A stretch of DNA of 15,086 nt, taken from Thermoleophilia bacterium. Its GTDB lineage: Bacteria; Actinomycetota; Thermoleophilia; Gaiellales; Gaiellaceae. The stretch spans positions 1 through 15,086 of the forward strand of contig JABFWJ010000390.1 of NCBI GenBank assembly GCA_013362295.1, given 5' to 3'. The translations under genes and the position numbers were made by a program. The notes beneath the pieces are model-generated. The model had not been told where the DNA came from and ran no database searches. It was given only the letters and a program-made list of their open reading frames with translations. Of this stretch, positions 1 to 6,047 are shown piece after piece; the first letter of the stretch is position 1; each line of letters opens with the position of its first letter.

Positions 1-690
1 AACCTCCGCCTCGTGGTGTCGATCGCGAAGCGCTACCGGAACCAGGGTCTGCCGTTCCTCGATCTGATCCAGGAAGGGACGATCGGGCTCGTGCGGGCAG
101 CCGAGAAGTTCGACTGGCGCAAGGGCTACAAGTTCTCGACGTATGCGACGTGGTGGATCCGTCAGGCGGTCGCCCGTGCGCTCGCCGACAAGGCACGGAC
201 GATCCGGATGCCCGTCCACGTCGTCGAGAAGCTGAACAAGATCATGCGCACCGAGCGCAAGCTGCGCGCGGAGCGCGGGCGCGAGCCGTCGAACGAGGAG
301 ATCGCGCTCGAGCTCGACATGAGCGTCGACGAGGTCGAGTCGATTCGCCGCACCTCCCAGACCCCGGTTTCGCTCGAGAAGCCGGTGGGCGACGAGGAGG
401 AGTCGGAGTTCGGCCAGTTCATCGAGGACGAGCACACGCCGCTCCCCGACGAGGCCGCCGACACCGCCTTCCGCGTGGAGGCTCTCGCGAAGTGCCTGGG
501 CATGCTCAGCTATCGCGAGCGCCGTGTGCTCGAGCTGCGCTACGGCCTGAACGGCGAGCAGCCGCGCACGCTCGACGAGGTCGGCCGTGCGTTCCAGGTG
601 ACGCGCGAGCGCATCAGGCAGATCGAGAACCAAGGCCTGAAGAAGCTGCGCGCTCTCGCCGACTCGCAGAAGCTGCGCGACGTTGCTTAG
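1..690 (+). CDS. rpoD: Primary-type sigma-70 RNA polymerase sigma factor, C-terminal part (5' end cut by window)
   Basis: This subunit directs RNA polymerase to promoters. The reading frame is already open at base 1 (it reads NLRLVVSIAKRY, the usual opening of region 2.1), so the start lies outside the window; the GTG at 13 is internal. About 229 residues are visible. Region 2 runs over roughly residues 1-65: DLIQEGTIGLVRAAEKFD is the core-binding helix, and YKFSTYATWWIRQAVARAL is the -10 recognition and melting part. Region 3 follows (PVHVVEKLNKI onwards, with PVSLEKPVGDEEE near the 3.2 linker). Region 4 is at the end: YRERRVLELRYGLNG, then the helix-turn-helix TLDEVGRAFQVTRERIRQIE, which binds the -35 element. 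The WWIRQA and TRERIRQIE motifs mark a group 1 or group 2 factor, not an ECF or SigF-type one. Whether it is the essential housekeeping copy or a close paralogue cannot be told without the N-terminus. The tail (LADSQKLRDVA) differs from the more usual HPSRSRKLRDYL. It ends in TAG. Confidence 0.95.
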   Translation, partial: NLRLVVSIAKRYRNQGLPFLDLIQEGTIGLVRAAEKFDWRKGYKFSTYATWWIRQAVARALADKARTIRMPVHVVEKLNKIMRTERKLRAERGREPSNEEIALELDMSVDEVESIRRTSQTPVSLEKPVGDEEESEFGQFIEDEHTPLPDEAADTAFRVEALAKCLGMLSYRERRVLELRYGLNGEQPRTLDEVGRAFQVTRERIRQIENQGLKKLRALADSQKLRDVA

Positions 691-712
691 CTGGTAGTCC
701 TCCCGAATCTCC

Positions 713-745
713 GAACCTGGTTCGCAAACCCCGCGGACCAGGTTC
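713..745. repeat. Hairpin downstream of the sigma factor gene (REP-like palindrome, possible terminator)
   Basis: Bases 713-721 (GAACCTGGT) pair perfectly with 737-745 (ACCAGGTTC). The stem continues inward by a T-G wobble (722/736) and three GC pairs (723-725 with 733-735), giving about 13 pairs around a 7-base loop, AAACCCC. It starts 22 bases after the sigma stop codon and ends 29 bases before the -10 box of the next gene, so its place fits a terminator or an RNA-stabilising 3' end. No T-run follows on either side, so it is not a classical intrinsic terminator. The stem sequence closely resembles the two hairpins at 3675-3705 and 3716-3748. The rest of the 98-base gap holds only the next gene's -10 box. 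Confidence 0.7.
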
Positions 746-774
746 AGGTTCCTTCGCGCGTTTCGCCGCCCAGC

Positions 775-780
775 TAGGCT
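775..780 (+). promoter_or_regulatory. Candidate -10 box TAGGCT for a leaderless M20 peptidase transcript
   Basis: TAGGCT fits the TANNNT -10 consensus and is separated by 8 bases (CACGCCTC) from the GTG at 789. No Shine-Dalgarno lies between them. A transcript starting 6 to 8 bases after a -10 box would begin at or next to the GTG. I see no clear -35 hexamer. The same arrangement recurs at other gene starts in the window. Confidence 0.5.
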
Positions 781-788
781 CACGCCTC

Positions 789-2105
789 GTGGAGTGGTTC
801 GACGAGCTCGCGGAGTTCCTCCGCATCCCCTCGATCAGCGCCGACCCCGCGCACGCCGCCGACGTGAGGCGCGCGGGGGAGTGGGTGTGTGCGCGCGTGC
901 GCGAAGCGGGCGGCGAGTGCGAACTCGTCGACTGGGAGGGCCACCCGCTCGCGATCGGCGAGATTCGCGCATCGATCGACCCGGACCACGCGCCGACGGT
1001 GCTCTGCTACGGCCACTTCGACGTGCAGCCGGCCGACCCGCTCGAGCTGTGGGAGAGCGACCCCTTCGAGCCCGAGGTGCGCGGCGACTACCTGTACGCG
1101 CGCGGCAGCGTCGACGACAAGGGTCAGCTGTACATGCTGCTCGCGGCCGCGCGCGACCTCGCGCAGCGCGGCGAGCTGCCGGTCAACGTCCGCTTCTGCT
1201 GTGACGGCGAGGAGGAGACCGGCGGCCACTCGATCGTCGACTACCTCGAACGGGACGAACGCGGCGCGGACGCCGCGGTCATCTTCGACAGCGGCATGAT
1301 CCGCCGCGATCTGCCGGCGTTCAACGTCGCGATGCGTGGGATCGCGTACTTCCACGTCACGCTGCGCACCGGCACGCGCGACCTCCACTCCGGCATGTAC
1401 GGCGGTGCCGCCCTGAACGCCGCACACGCGCTGATGAAGGCGCTCGACGGCCTTGTCGCGCACGACGGGACGCTTGCGGACGAGCTGCGAGTCGGGCGGG
1501 CGCTGCCGACCGAGGAGGAGCTCGAGGGGTGGCGGCAGCTGCCGACGGGCGCGGACGAGCTCGCCGACCAGGGGGCCCGCCCGAAAGACGACCGTGCAGC
1601 GGAGGACTTCTACCTGCGGACGTTCGCCGAGCCCGCCATCGACGTGAACGGGATCGCCACCGGGTCGCCGCTGCTGCAGAAGACCGTGCTGCCGGTCGAG
1701 GCGGTCGCGAACGTCTCGATGCGCCTGGCGCCCGGCCAGCGCGTCGAAGAGGTCGCCCCGGTCGTCGAGCGGCTGTTGCGCGAGTCGGCGCCGGCGGGCG
1801 CAGAGATGGAGGTCGAGCTCTGGTCGTCGTCGCCGCCCGGGCTCGTCCCGCCGGGCTCGAAGGCGGTCCAGCTGGGCCTGGACGCGTTCGAGCAAGTCCT
1901 CGGCGTGCGCCCCGTGCTCGTGCGCAGCGGCGGCACGCTGCCGATCGTCCCGGCGCTCGCCGACAAGGGCGTCCCCACCGTGATCACGGGCTTCGGCCTC
2001 CCGGACGGCAACATCCACTCGCCGAACGAGCGCCTGATCGCCGAGTACGTCCCGCTCGGCACGGCCGCGGCACGCGAGCTGTTCCTCGCGTACCGCGATC
2101 TGTGA
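789..2105 (+). CDS. M20 family dipeptidase / metallopeptidase
   Basis: This is a zinc-dependent exopeptidase of family M20 (the dipeptidase/carnosinase-like branch), predicted to release amino acids from di- or short peptides in the cytoplasm. It has 438 residues, a normal length. The visible site residues are H76 and D78 in GHFDVQP (metal ligand and its partner), D109 in SVDDKGQ (bridging Asp), E141-E143 in DGEEETGG (catalytic base and metal Glu), D167 in IFDSGM, and H410 in NIHSPNER. The dimerisation or lid domain with H200 (DLHSGMYGG) lies between. The set is complete, so the enzyme should be active. The start is GTG at 789, giving MEWFDELAEFLRIPSIS, the usual N-terminus of the family. The frame stays open upstream into the sigma gene, but that part has no family similarity. 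There is no Shine-Dalgarno; a TAGGCT box 8 bases upstream suggests leaderless expression. The stop overlaps the next gene's start (GTGA). The substrate cannot be read from sequence. Confidence 0.92.
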   Translation: MEWFDELAEFLRIPSISADPAHAADVRRAGEWVCARVREAGGECELVDWEGHPLAIGEIRASIDPDHAPTVLCYGHFDVQPADPLELWESDPFEPEVRGDYLYARGSVDDKGQLYMLLAAARDLAQRGELPVNVRFCCDGEEETGGHSIVDYLERDERGADAAVIFDSGMIRRDLPAFNVAMRGIAYFHVTLRTGTRDLHSGMYGGAALNAAHALMKALDGLVAHDGTLADELRVGRALPTEEELEGWRQLPTGADELADQGARPKDDRAAEDFYLRTFAEPAIDVNGIATGSPLLQKTVLPVEAVANVSMRLAPGQRVEEVAPVVERLLRESAPAGAEMEVELWSSSPPGLVPPGSKAVQLGLDAFEQVLGVRPVLVRSGGTLPIVPALADKGVPTVITGFGLPDGNIHSPNERLIAEYVPLGTAAARELFLAYRDL

Positions 2106-2842
2106 TCGACCTCCACAGCCACGTCCTGCCGGGGCTCGACGACGGCGCCGCTGATCTGGAGGAGGCGGTCGCGATGTGCCGTGCGGCCGCGGAGGACGGG
2201 ATCGAGGTGCTCGCGGGGACCCCCCACGTCCGCCGGGACTATCCGACGGCACCGGAGCAGATGGAGACAGCGCTCGCGGCGCTGCGCGAGGCGGTGGGTG
2301 ACCTGCTGCGGCTTGTCGGCGGCGGCGAGCTCGACGTCGTCGAGCTCGACCGGCCGCCCGAGGAGTTGGCGCGCTTCGCGCTCGCCGGCAATCCCGGCTA
2401 CCTGCTCGTCGAGACGCCGTACCGCGGCTGGCCGGTCGAGCTGCCGGAGCAGCTCTTCCGTCTGCGCACGAGCGGCATCGTCCCCGTGCTCGCGCATCCG
2501 GAGCGCAACGCCGAGGTGCAACAGCGGCCCGACCTGCTCGTTCCGCTCGTCGCCGGCGGCACGCTCGTGCAGCTCACCTCCGCATCGGTCGACGGCCGTC
2601 TCGGGCGCCGGACGCAGACGTGTGCCGCGACGCTCCTGCGACAGGGTCTCGCGCATCTCGTGGCGAGCGACGCGCATCGACCATCGGTGCGCGCAATCGG
2701 GCTGCGGAGCGCCGCAGACGCGGTCGGTGATCGCGCGCTCGCGCGCTGGCTGACGCTGGAGGTCCCGCGCGCGATCGTCGACCGCGAGCCTGTGCCGCCG
2801 CGGCCGCGCCCGATCCGGCCGCGGCGGCACTTCTTCCGTTAG
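2102..2842 (+). CDS. PHP-domain phosphoesterase, CpsB/YwqE-type protein-tyrosine phosphatase
   Basis: This 246-residue protein belongs to the PHP metallophosphatase superfamily and resembles CpsB/YwqE, manganese-dependent tyrosine phosphatases that act on the kinases controlling capsule or exopolysaccharide export. Likely metal residues are H5 and H7 (DLHSHVLPGLDDGA), H42 (GTPHV), E76 (GGGEL), H132 (VLAHPERN), and D190 with H192 (LVASDAH). TPHV replaces the common TPHH, and the segment after E76 is somewhat unlike typical members; the rest fits well. The tail (residues 227-246) is rich in Pro and Arg. The GTG start at 2102 overlaps the peptidase stop (GTGA), so the two genes are translationally coupled. 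No tyrosine kinase or polysaccharide export gene is visible, so the capsule role is borrowed from the family; another phosphoester substrate is possible. The 3' end overlaps the convergent neighbour by 4 bases. Confidence 0.85.
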   Translation: MIDLHSHVLPGLDDGAADLEEAVAMCRAAAEDGIEVLAGTPHVRRDYPTAPEQMETALAALREAVGDLLRLVGGGELDVVELDRPPEELARFALAGNPGYLLVETPYRGWPVELPEQLFRLRTSGIVPVLAHPERNAEVQQRPDLLVPLVAGGTLVQLTSASVDGRLGRRTQTCAATLLRQGLAHLVASDAHRPSVRAIGLRSAADAVGDRALARWLTLEVPRAIVDREPVPPRPRPIRPRRHFFR

Positions 2843-3570
2843 GCGGCCTTCGTCTCGAGCTGGCCGGGCTCGTGGTCGCCGACGTGGGATGCGGGCGTGG
2901 CCTCCACCTGCGCGAGCGCGGCGTCGCGCGGTGCCCGGACGCGCACGGAGATGCGGTCGCCCGACTTCAACTGCGACGGGTCGATCACCGTCGGCACCCG
3001 TCCCTGCCAGAGCAGGAAGATCGTGCCGTCGTCGTAGGAGAACGTCTGGTCGACCGGCTGACCGAGCATCGCCTTCAGCCCGCGCCAGTTGCCGCTCGTC
3101 ACGTGCAGCGCGATGTGACCGCCCGACTGGCCGCCGGCGACCGTGCCGACGAAGAGAAAGAGCGGCCGCGCCGCATGACCCTGGTTCGCGCCGTGGTCGC
3201 CGACGACGGCCACGGGCGTGGCCAGCAGCTGCGCGAGCGTCGCGCCGCCTGGAGCACGCACGTTGACGGTGACGTTGTCGCCCGGCTTCAGCTCGGCGGC
3301 CGAGCCGACGTGCGGGACGCCCTTCGACCAGACGAGGATCTCGCTGTTGGGGCCGATCGTGAACGTCTCGTTCTGGCTCTGTCCGATCAGTGTCTTCAAT
3401 GCGGCGTGGTTGCCGCCCTCGATCGTGACGGCGACCGCGGTCGAGCTCGCAGACGTCACGTCGCCGCGGAACTGGTACAGCCGGCCTCTGCCGCCGCCGA
3501 GCGCCGCCGCCGCGACAACCGTGCAGGCGAGCGCGGCGAGTGCCACGGTGAGGAGTAGACGGTGTCTCAT
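2839..3570 (-). CDS. Secreted protein with an internal tandem duplication (DUF5666-like repeats)
   Basis: This 243-residue protein has an N-terminal signal peptide (MRHRLLLTV, then a run of Ala/Leu/Val to about residue 24), so it is probably exported. I see no lipobox: the only nearby Cys, C16, sits inside the hydrophobic core. The mature part is two copies of one module, roughly residues 34-127 and 140-233. Matching blocks are ALKTLIGQSQNETF / GLKAMLGQPVDQTF, ILVWSKGVPHV / FLLWQGRVPTV, LKPGDNVTVNVRAP / LKSGDRISVRVRAP, and ATPVAVVGDH / ATPASHVGDH. The LK(P/S)GD-V-V pattern resembles DUF5666-type small beta-barrel modules found in exported proteins; the family name is my recognition, not a search result. 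The function is unknown. The ATG start is supported by a perfect AGGAGG (3579-3584) 8 bases upstream, unlike its neighbours. Its stop overlaps that of the convergent PHP gene (TTAG). Confidence 0.82.
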   Translation of the reverse strand: MRHRLLLTVALAALACTVVAAAALGGGRGRLYQFRGDVTSASSTAVAVTIEGGNHAALKTLIGQSQNETFTIGPNSEILVWSKGVPHVGSAAELKPGDNVTVNVRAPGGATLAQLLATPVAVVGDHGANQGHAARPLFLFVGTVAGGQSGGHIALHVTSGNWRGLKAMLGQPVDQTFSYDDGTIFLLWQGRVPTVIDPSQLKSGDRISVRVRAPRDAALAQVEATPASHVGDHEPGQLETKAA

Positions 3571-3578
3571 GGATCGTG

Positions 3579-3584
3579 CCTCCT
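3579..3584 (-). promoter_or_regulatory. Strong Shine-Dalgarno AGGAGG
   Basis: CCTCCT on the plus strand is AGGAGG on the minus strand, 8 bases before the ATG at 3570. It fixes the start of the secreted repeat protein. It is the only perfect Shine-Dalgarno I noticed at a gene start in the window, so this mRNA must have a leader. Confidence 0.85.
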
Positions 3585-3652
3585 GGAGATGCGGAAGTTG
3601 ACGAACTAACGATCCCCAGGTCCCGGCAGCGGACGATTCAGGCCAGGTAAGA

Positions 3653-3670
3653 CGTTCGCAAAACCGAACG
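3653..3670. repeat. Small perfect palindrome next to the hairpin pair
   Basis: CGTTCG (3653-3658) and CGAACG (3665-3670) are perfect inverted copies around the 6-base loop CAAAAC. It lies 4 bases beyond the base of the hairpin at 3675-3705, and about 83 bases upstream of the minus-strand start at 3570. GTTCGCAAA also occurs in the hairpin region after the sigma gene (720-728), which hints that it belongs to the same repeat unit. It could equally be an operator for the gene starting at 3570. Confidence 0.45.
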
Positions 3671-3674
3671 GCTC

Positions 3675-3705
3675 GAATCTGGTTTCGCTTCGCGAAATCA
3701 GGTTC
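3675..3705. repeat. REP-like hairpin, copy B
   Basis: GAATCTGGTTTCGC (3675-3688) pairs with GCGAAATCAGGTTC (3692-3705) around the loop TTC. This gives 14 pairs, two of which are G-U wobbles in plus-strand RNA. It lies in the gap between the amidohydrolase stop and the next gene on the minus strand. The stem is nearly the same as in copy C at 3716-3748, and the outer arms of B and C (GCTCGAATCTGGTT at 3671-3684 and its complement at 3738-3751) can also pair with each other. Confidence 0.7.
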
Positions 3706-3715
3706 AGTCGCACTC

Positions 3716-3748
3716 CGAATCTGATTCGGCGCAGCCGAACCAGATTCG
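3716..3748. repeat. REP-like hairpin, copy C, just after the amidohydrolase stop
   Basis: Bases 3716-3730 pair with 3734-3748 around the 3-base loop GCA, a stem of 15 pairs with one A-C mismatch in plus-strand RNA. In minus-strand RNA that mismatch becomes a G-U wobble, so the stem is complete in the transcript of the amidohydrolase gene, whose stop codon ends 10 bases away. This suggests a 3'-end function such as termination or protection from decay. No T-run follows on the minus strand. The stem is related to copy B and to the hairpin at 713-745. Confidence 0.7.
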
Positions 3749-3758
3749 AGCTTTTGCT

Positions 3759-5279
3759 TCACCAGGGCGGCGGGTTGTGCACCCAGCGACCTGCGACCAT
3801 CGTGGCGACGACCTCTGCGTCGAGGTCCTCCCACGGGTCGCGGTCGAGGACGACGAGGTCGGCGGCGCGGCCGGGGAGGAGCGTGCCCCGCGAGCGTTCC
3901 TCGCGCGCGAGCCAGGCAGGCGCGACGCACGTCGCGTGGAACGCCTGGTCGATCGTCAGCGTCTGCTCTTCGTGCCACGCCGGACGCTCGTCGATCGTAC
4001 GGCGAACTCCCGCTCGTACCCCCGCCAAAGGGTCCAGCTCCTCGATCGGCGCGTCGCTCCCGTTCGCGACGACGGCGCCCGTGGCGAACAGCGAGCGAAA
4101 CGCGTACGCGCCGTCCGTCTTGCCGGCCCAGAAGCGGTCGGCCATGTCGCGATCCGAGGGCGCGTGCGAGAACTGCACCGAGCACGCGACGCCGAGCTCG
4201 GCGAAGCGGGGGAGGTCCTCGGGCGCGAGCAGCTGGCAATGCTCGATCCGCGGCCGTAGGCCGAGCGGACGCCACACGTTGCGCGTCTGTTCGAACGCGT
4301 CCAGCGCCTCGCGGTTGGCGCGGTCGCCGATCGCGTGCACCGCGACGGGAAAGCCGGCCGCCGCGCCGCGGCGCACGATCTCCGCGAGCTCCTCGCCGCT
4401 CGTGATCTGCACGCCGCTGCCGTCGAGCAGCCACGCCGTCTGCGAGCCGAGCGTGCCGTCCATGAAGACCTTCAGGTAGCCGAGACGCAGCAGCGGCCCG
4501 CCGAGCCCCGAGCGCAGGCCGACCGAGACGGCGTCGTCCAGCTTCTCGTGCGGGATCGACTGCCAGACGCGGAGCGTCAGGTGGCCGCGCTCCTCGAGTT
4601 GCTGCCAGAGGCGCAGCGCGCCGAGCCATCCGTCCTTGTCGTGCACCGCGGTCACCCCGCGTGCATTCGCAAGCCGCACGCCGGCCCGCATCGCCTCGAG
4701 GTACTCGTCGTCCGGCCACACCATGTAGCGCTCCTTGAACTGCCAGGCGGACTCCTCGCGCAGCACGCCCGTCGGCTCGCCGTGCTCGTCGCGCTCCACC
4801 ACGCCGCCGTGGACCTCGAGATCGCCGCCGGCGAGCTCGAGCGCGGCCGAGTTGAGCCAGAGCGAGTGGTAGTCCTTCGCGATCAGCGCGGCCGGCCTGG
4901 CGCCCGTGAACGCGTCGAGATCGTGGCGCGTCGGCTCGCGCTGCGGCCGCCAGTCGGCACTGCGCCAGCCGTACCCGCGCAGCCAGCGTCCGGCCGCGGG
5001 CTCCGGGGCGCCCCAGAGCCGGGCGAGCACCTCGTCGAGCGACGCGCAACCGTCGAGGTCGATTTCGTTCTGCGCGATCGCCCAGGTCGGAAAGTGCACG
5101 TGCGCGTCCGAGAAGCCGGGAAGCACGACGCGGCCGCCGAGATTCACGACTTCCGGCGAGGCGAGCGCCGTCTCGTGTACGCCGACGCCGCCGGCAATCA
5201 TCCCGCCCGCGATTGCCAGCGCGCGTTGCGTCGGCACCTGCGGGTCGAGCGTGCGGATCAGGCCGTTCTCGAGGATCAC
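3759..5279 (-). CDS. Amidohydrolase family protein (YtcJ-like, amidohydrolase_3)
   Basis: This is a metal-dependent hydrolase of the amidohydrolase superfamily, 506 residues, cytoplasmic. A small N-terminal beta-sandwich (ENGLIRTLDP, then LAIAGGMIAGVG) leads into the TIM barrel at VVLPGFSDAHVHF, where H60 and H62 are metal ligands. Further conserved pieces are AKDYHSLWLNSAAL (134-147), HGGVVERDEHGEPTGVLRE (157-175), YLKVFMDGTLGSQTA (K270, a possible metal-bridging Lys), VAVHAIGDRAN (H315), RIEHCQL (H347) and ANGSDAPIEELDP (catalytic D409). The chain closes with GTLLPGRAADLVVLDRDPWE, the return of the sandwich domain. This arrangement is typical of YtcJ/NfdA-like proteins, which include N-substituted formamide deformylases, but the substrate is not predictable. 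The start is GTG at 5279, only 19 bases from the divergent VOC gene; a TAGATT box 10 bases upstream may drive a near-leaderless transcript. Two hairpins follow the stop. Confidence 0.92.
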   Translation of the reverse strand: MILENGLIRTLDPQVPTQRALAIAGGMIAGGVGVHETALASPEVVNLGGRVVLPGFSDAHVHFPTWAIAQNEIDLDGCASLDEVLARLWGAPEPAAGRWLRGYGWRSADWRPQREPTRHDLDAFTGARPAALIAKDYHSLWLNSAALELAGGDLEVHGGVVERDEHGEPTGVLREESAWQFKERYMVWPDDEYLEAMRAGVRLANARGVTAVHDKDGWLGALRLWQQLEERGHLTLRVWQSIPHEKLDDAVSVGLRSGLGGPLLRLGYLKVFMDGTLGSQTAWLLDGSGVQITSGEELAEIVRRGAAAGFPVAVHAIGDRANREALDAFEQTRNVWRPLGLRPRIEHCQLLAPEDLPRFAELGVACSVQFSHAPSDRDMADRFWAGKTDGAYAFRSLFATGAVVANGSDAPIEELDPLAGVRAGVRRTIDERPAWHEEQTLTIDQAFHATCVAPAWLAREERSRGTLLPGRAADLVVLDRDPWEDLDAEVVATMVAGRWVHNPPPW

Positions 5280-5286
5280 GATCCGC

Positions 5287-5295
5287 GAGAATCTA
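5287..5295. promoter_or_regulatory. Overlapping divergent -10 boxes in a 19-bp gap
   Basis: Only 19 bases (5280-5298) separate the GTG starts of the divergent amidohydrolase and VOC genes. On the minus strand TAGATT (5295 to 5290) stands 10 bases before the amidohydrolase GTG. On the plus strand GAGAAT (5287-5292) has the key A and T of a -10 box and stands 6 bases before the VOC GTG. The two boxes overlap, so the promoters may exclude each other, and both transcripts would be leaderless or nearly so. The plus-strand box is weak. Confidence 0.35.
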
Positions 5296-5298
5296 CGC

Positions 5299-6036
5299 GT
5301 GTTCGACCACGTGACGATCCGTGTCAGCGACCTCGAAGCGGCCCGGCGCTTCTATGAGCTCGCGCTCGACGCGCCCACCAACGACGGCCCGCACTTCACG
5401 GAATGGGACGACTTCGGCATCTCGGCGGCGTCGGCCGAGAGGCCCGTCACGCGCAACCTGCACGTCGGCTTCGGGGCAACCAGTCGCGATGCCGTCGATG
5501 CCTGGTGGCGCAAGCTCCTCGATGCCGGCTATGAAAGCGACGGCGAGCCCGGCCCGCGCCCGCAGTACAGCGAGAGCTATTACGGCGCGTTCGTGCGCGA
5601 CCCCGACGGCAACAGCGTCGAAGCCGTGCACCACGATACGACCGGTGGCGCGGGGATCGACCACTTGTGGCTCCGCTCGAGTGACGTCGCGGCGCAGACG
5701 GCGTTCTACGACGTGGCCGCGGCGATCGTCGGGATCGAGCTCGCGCACAGCCGCGCCGGTTTCGCGCAGTTCCGCTTCGCCGACCGGACGGGCTCCTTCT
5801 CGTTCGTCGACGACGACGCGCCACAGACCGAGAACGTCCACCTCGCGTTCGGCGCGCGCGACGTCGCGACCGTCGAGCAGTTCCATCGCGCGCTCACATC
5901 CGCCGGCTACCGGGACAACGGCTCGCCCGGCGAGCGGCCCGAGTACCACCCGGGCTACCACGGCGCCTTCGTGCTCGACCCCGATGGGCACAACGTGGAA
6001 GCGGTCTTCCACGACCGCCGCGGCCGGCCGCTCTAG
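5299..6036 (+). CDS. Tandem VOC (glyoxalase/bleomycin-resistance/dioxygenase fold) protein
   Basis: This 245-residue protein consists of two VOC modules in one chain, about residues 1-113 and 119-239. Each begins with a FDHVTIRV- or IDHLWLRS-like strand and ends with an almost identical block, YGAFVRDPDGNSVEAVHH or HGAFVLDPDGHNVEAVFH. By position the metal triads would be H4, H55 and E109 in the first module and H122, H181 and E234 in the second, so both sites look intact. Known VOC enzymes include glyoxalases, ring-cleaving dioxygenases and fosfomycin or bleomycin resistance proteins. I cannot assign a substrate. The GTG at 5299 gives the expected VOC N-terminus (MFDHVTIRVSDLEAARRFY) and no Shine-Dalgarno is present. 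The next gene starts 11 bases after the stop, and the TAG stop is itself part of that gene's -10 box. Confidence 0.88.
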   Translation: MFDHVTIRVSDLEAARRFYELALDAPTNDGPHFTEWDDFGISAASAERPVTRNLHVGFGATSRDAVDAWWRKLLDAGYESDGEPGPRPQYSESYYGAFVRDPDGNSVEAVHHDTTGGAGIDHLWLRSSDVAAQTAFYDVAAAIVGIELAHSRAGFAQFRFADRTGSFSFVDDDAPQTENVHLAFGARDVATVEQFHRALTSAGYRDNGSPGERPEYHPGYHGAFVLDPDGHNVEAVFHDRRGRPL

Positions 6037-6039
6037 ACT
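6034..6039 (+). promoter_or_regulatory. Candidate -10 box TAGACT for the acyl-CoA dehydrogenase operon
   Basis: TAGACT fits TANNNT and is 8 bases (TCGCCGCG) before the ATG at 6048, with no Shine-Dalgarno in between. Its first three bases are the TAG stop codon of the VOC gene. It suggests that the acyl-CoA dehydrogenase operon can be transcribed separately, with a leaderless mRNA. No -35 hexamer is evident. Confidence 0.5.
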
Positions 6040-6047
6040 TCGCCGCG

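Noticed and set aside
150..788. The M20 peptidase frame stays open upstream through the sigma factor gene
   Set aside because: The upstream translation is a low-complexity Arg/Ala-rich shadow of the sigma gene in another frame, and peptidase similarity begins only at the GTG at 789.
780..2252. Long open frame on the minus strand opposite the peptidase gene
   Set aside because: GC-rich codon bias makes antisense frames open. The product is a patternless mix of Arg, Ala, Val and Asp, and the plus-strand protein has a full catalytic set.
3571..3650. Promoter for the secreted repeat protein
   Set aside because: Apart from the Shine-Dalgarno I found no convincing -35/-10 pair in this stretch.
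3571..5049. Minus-strand frame that would fuse a 490-residue extension to the secreted repeat protein
   Set aside because: The extension is out of frame with the amidohydrolase gene that fills this stretch. The repeat protein has its own signal peptide, ATG and AGGAGG.
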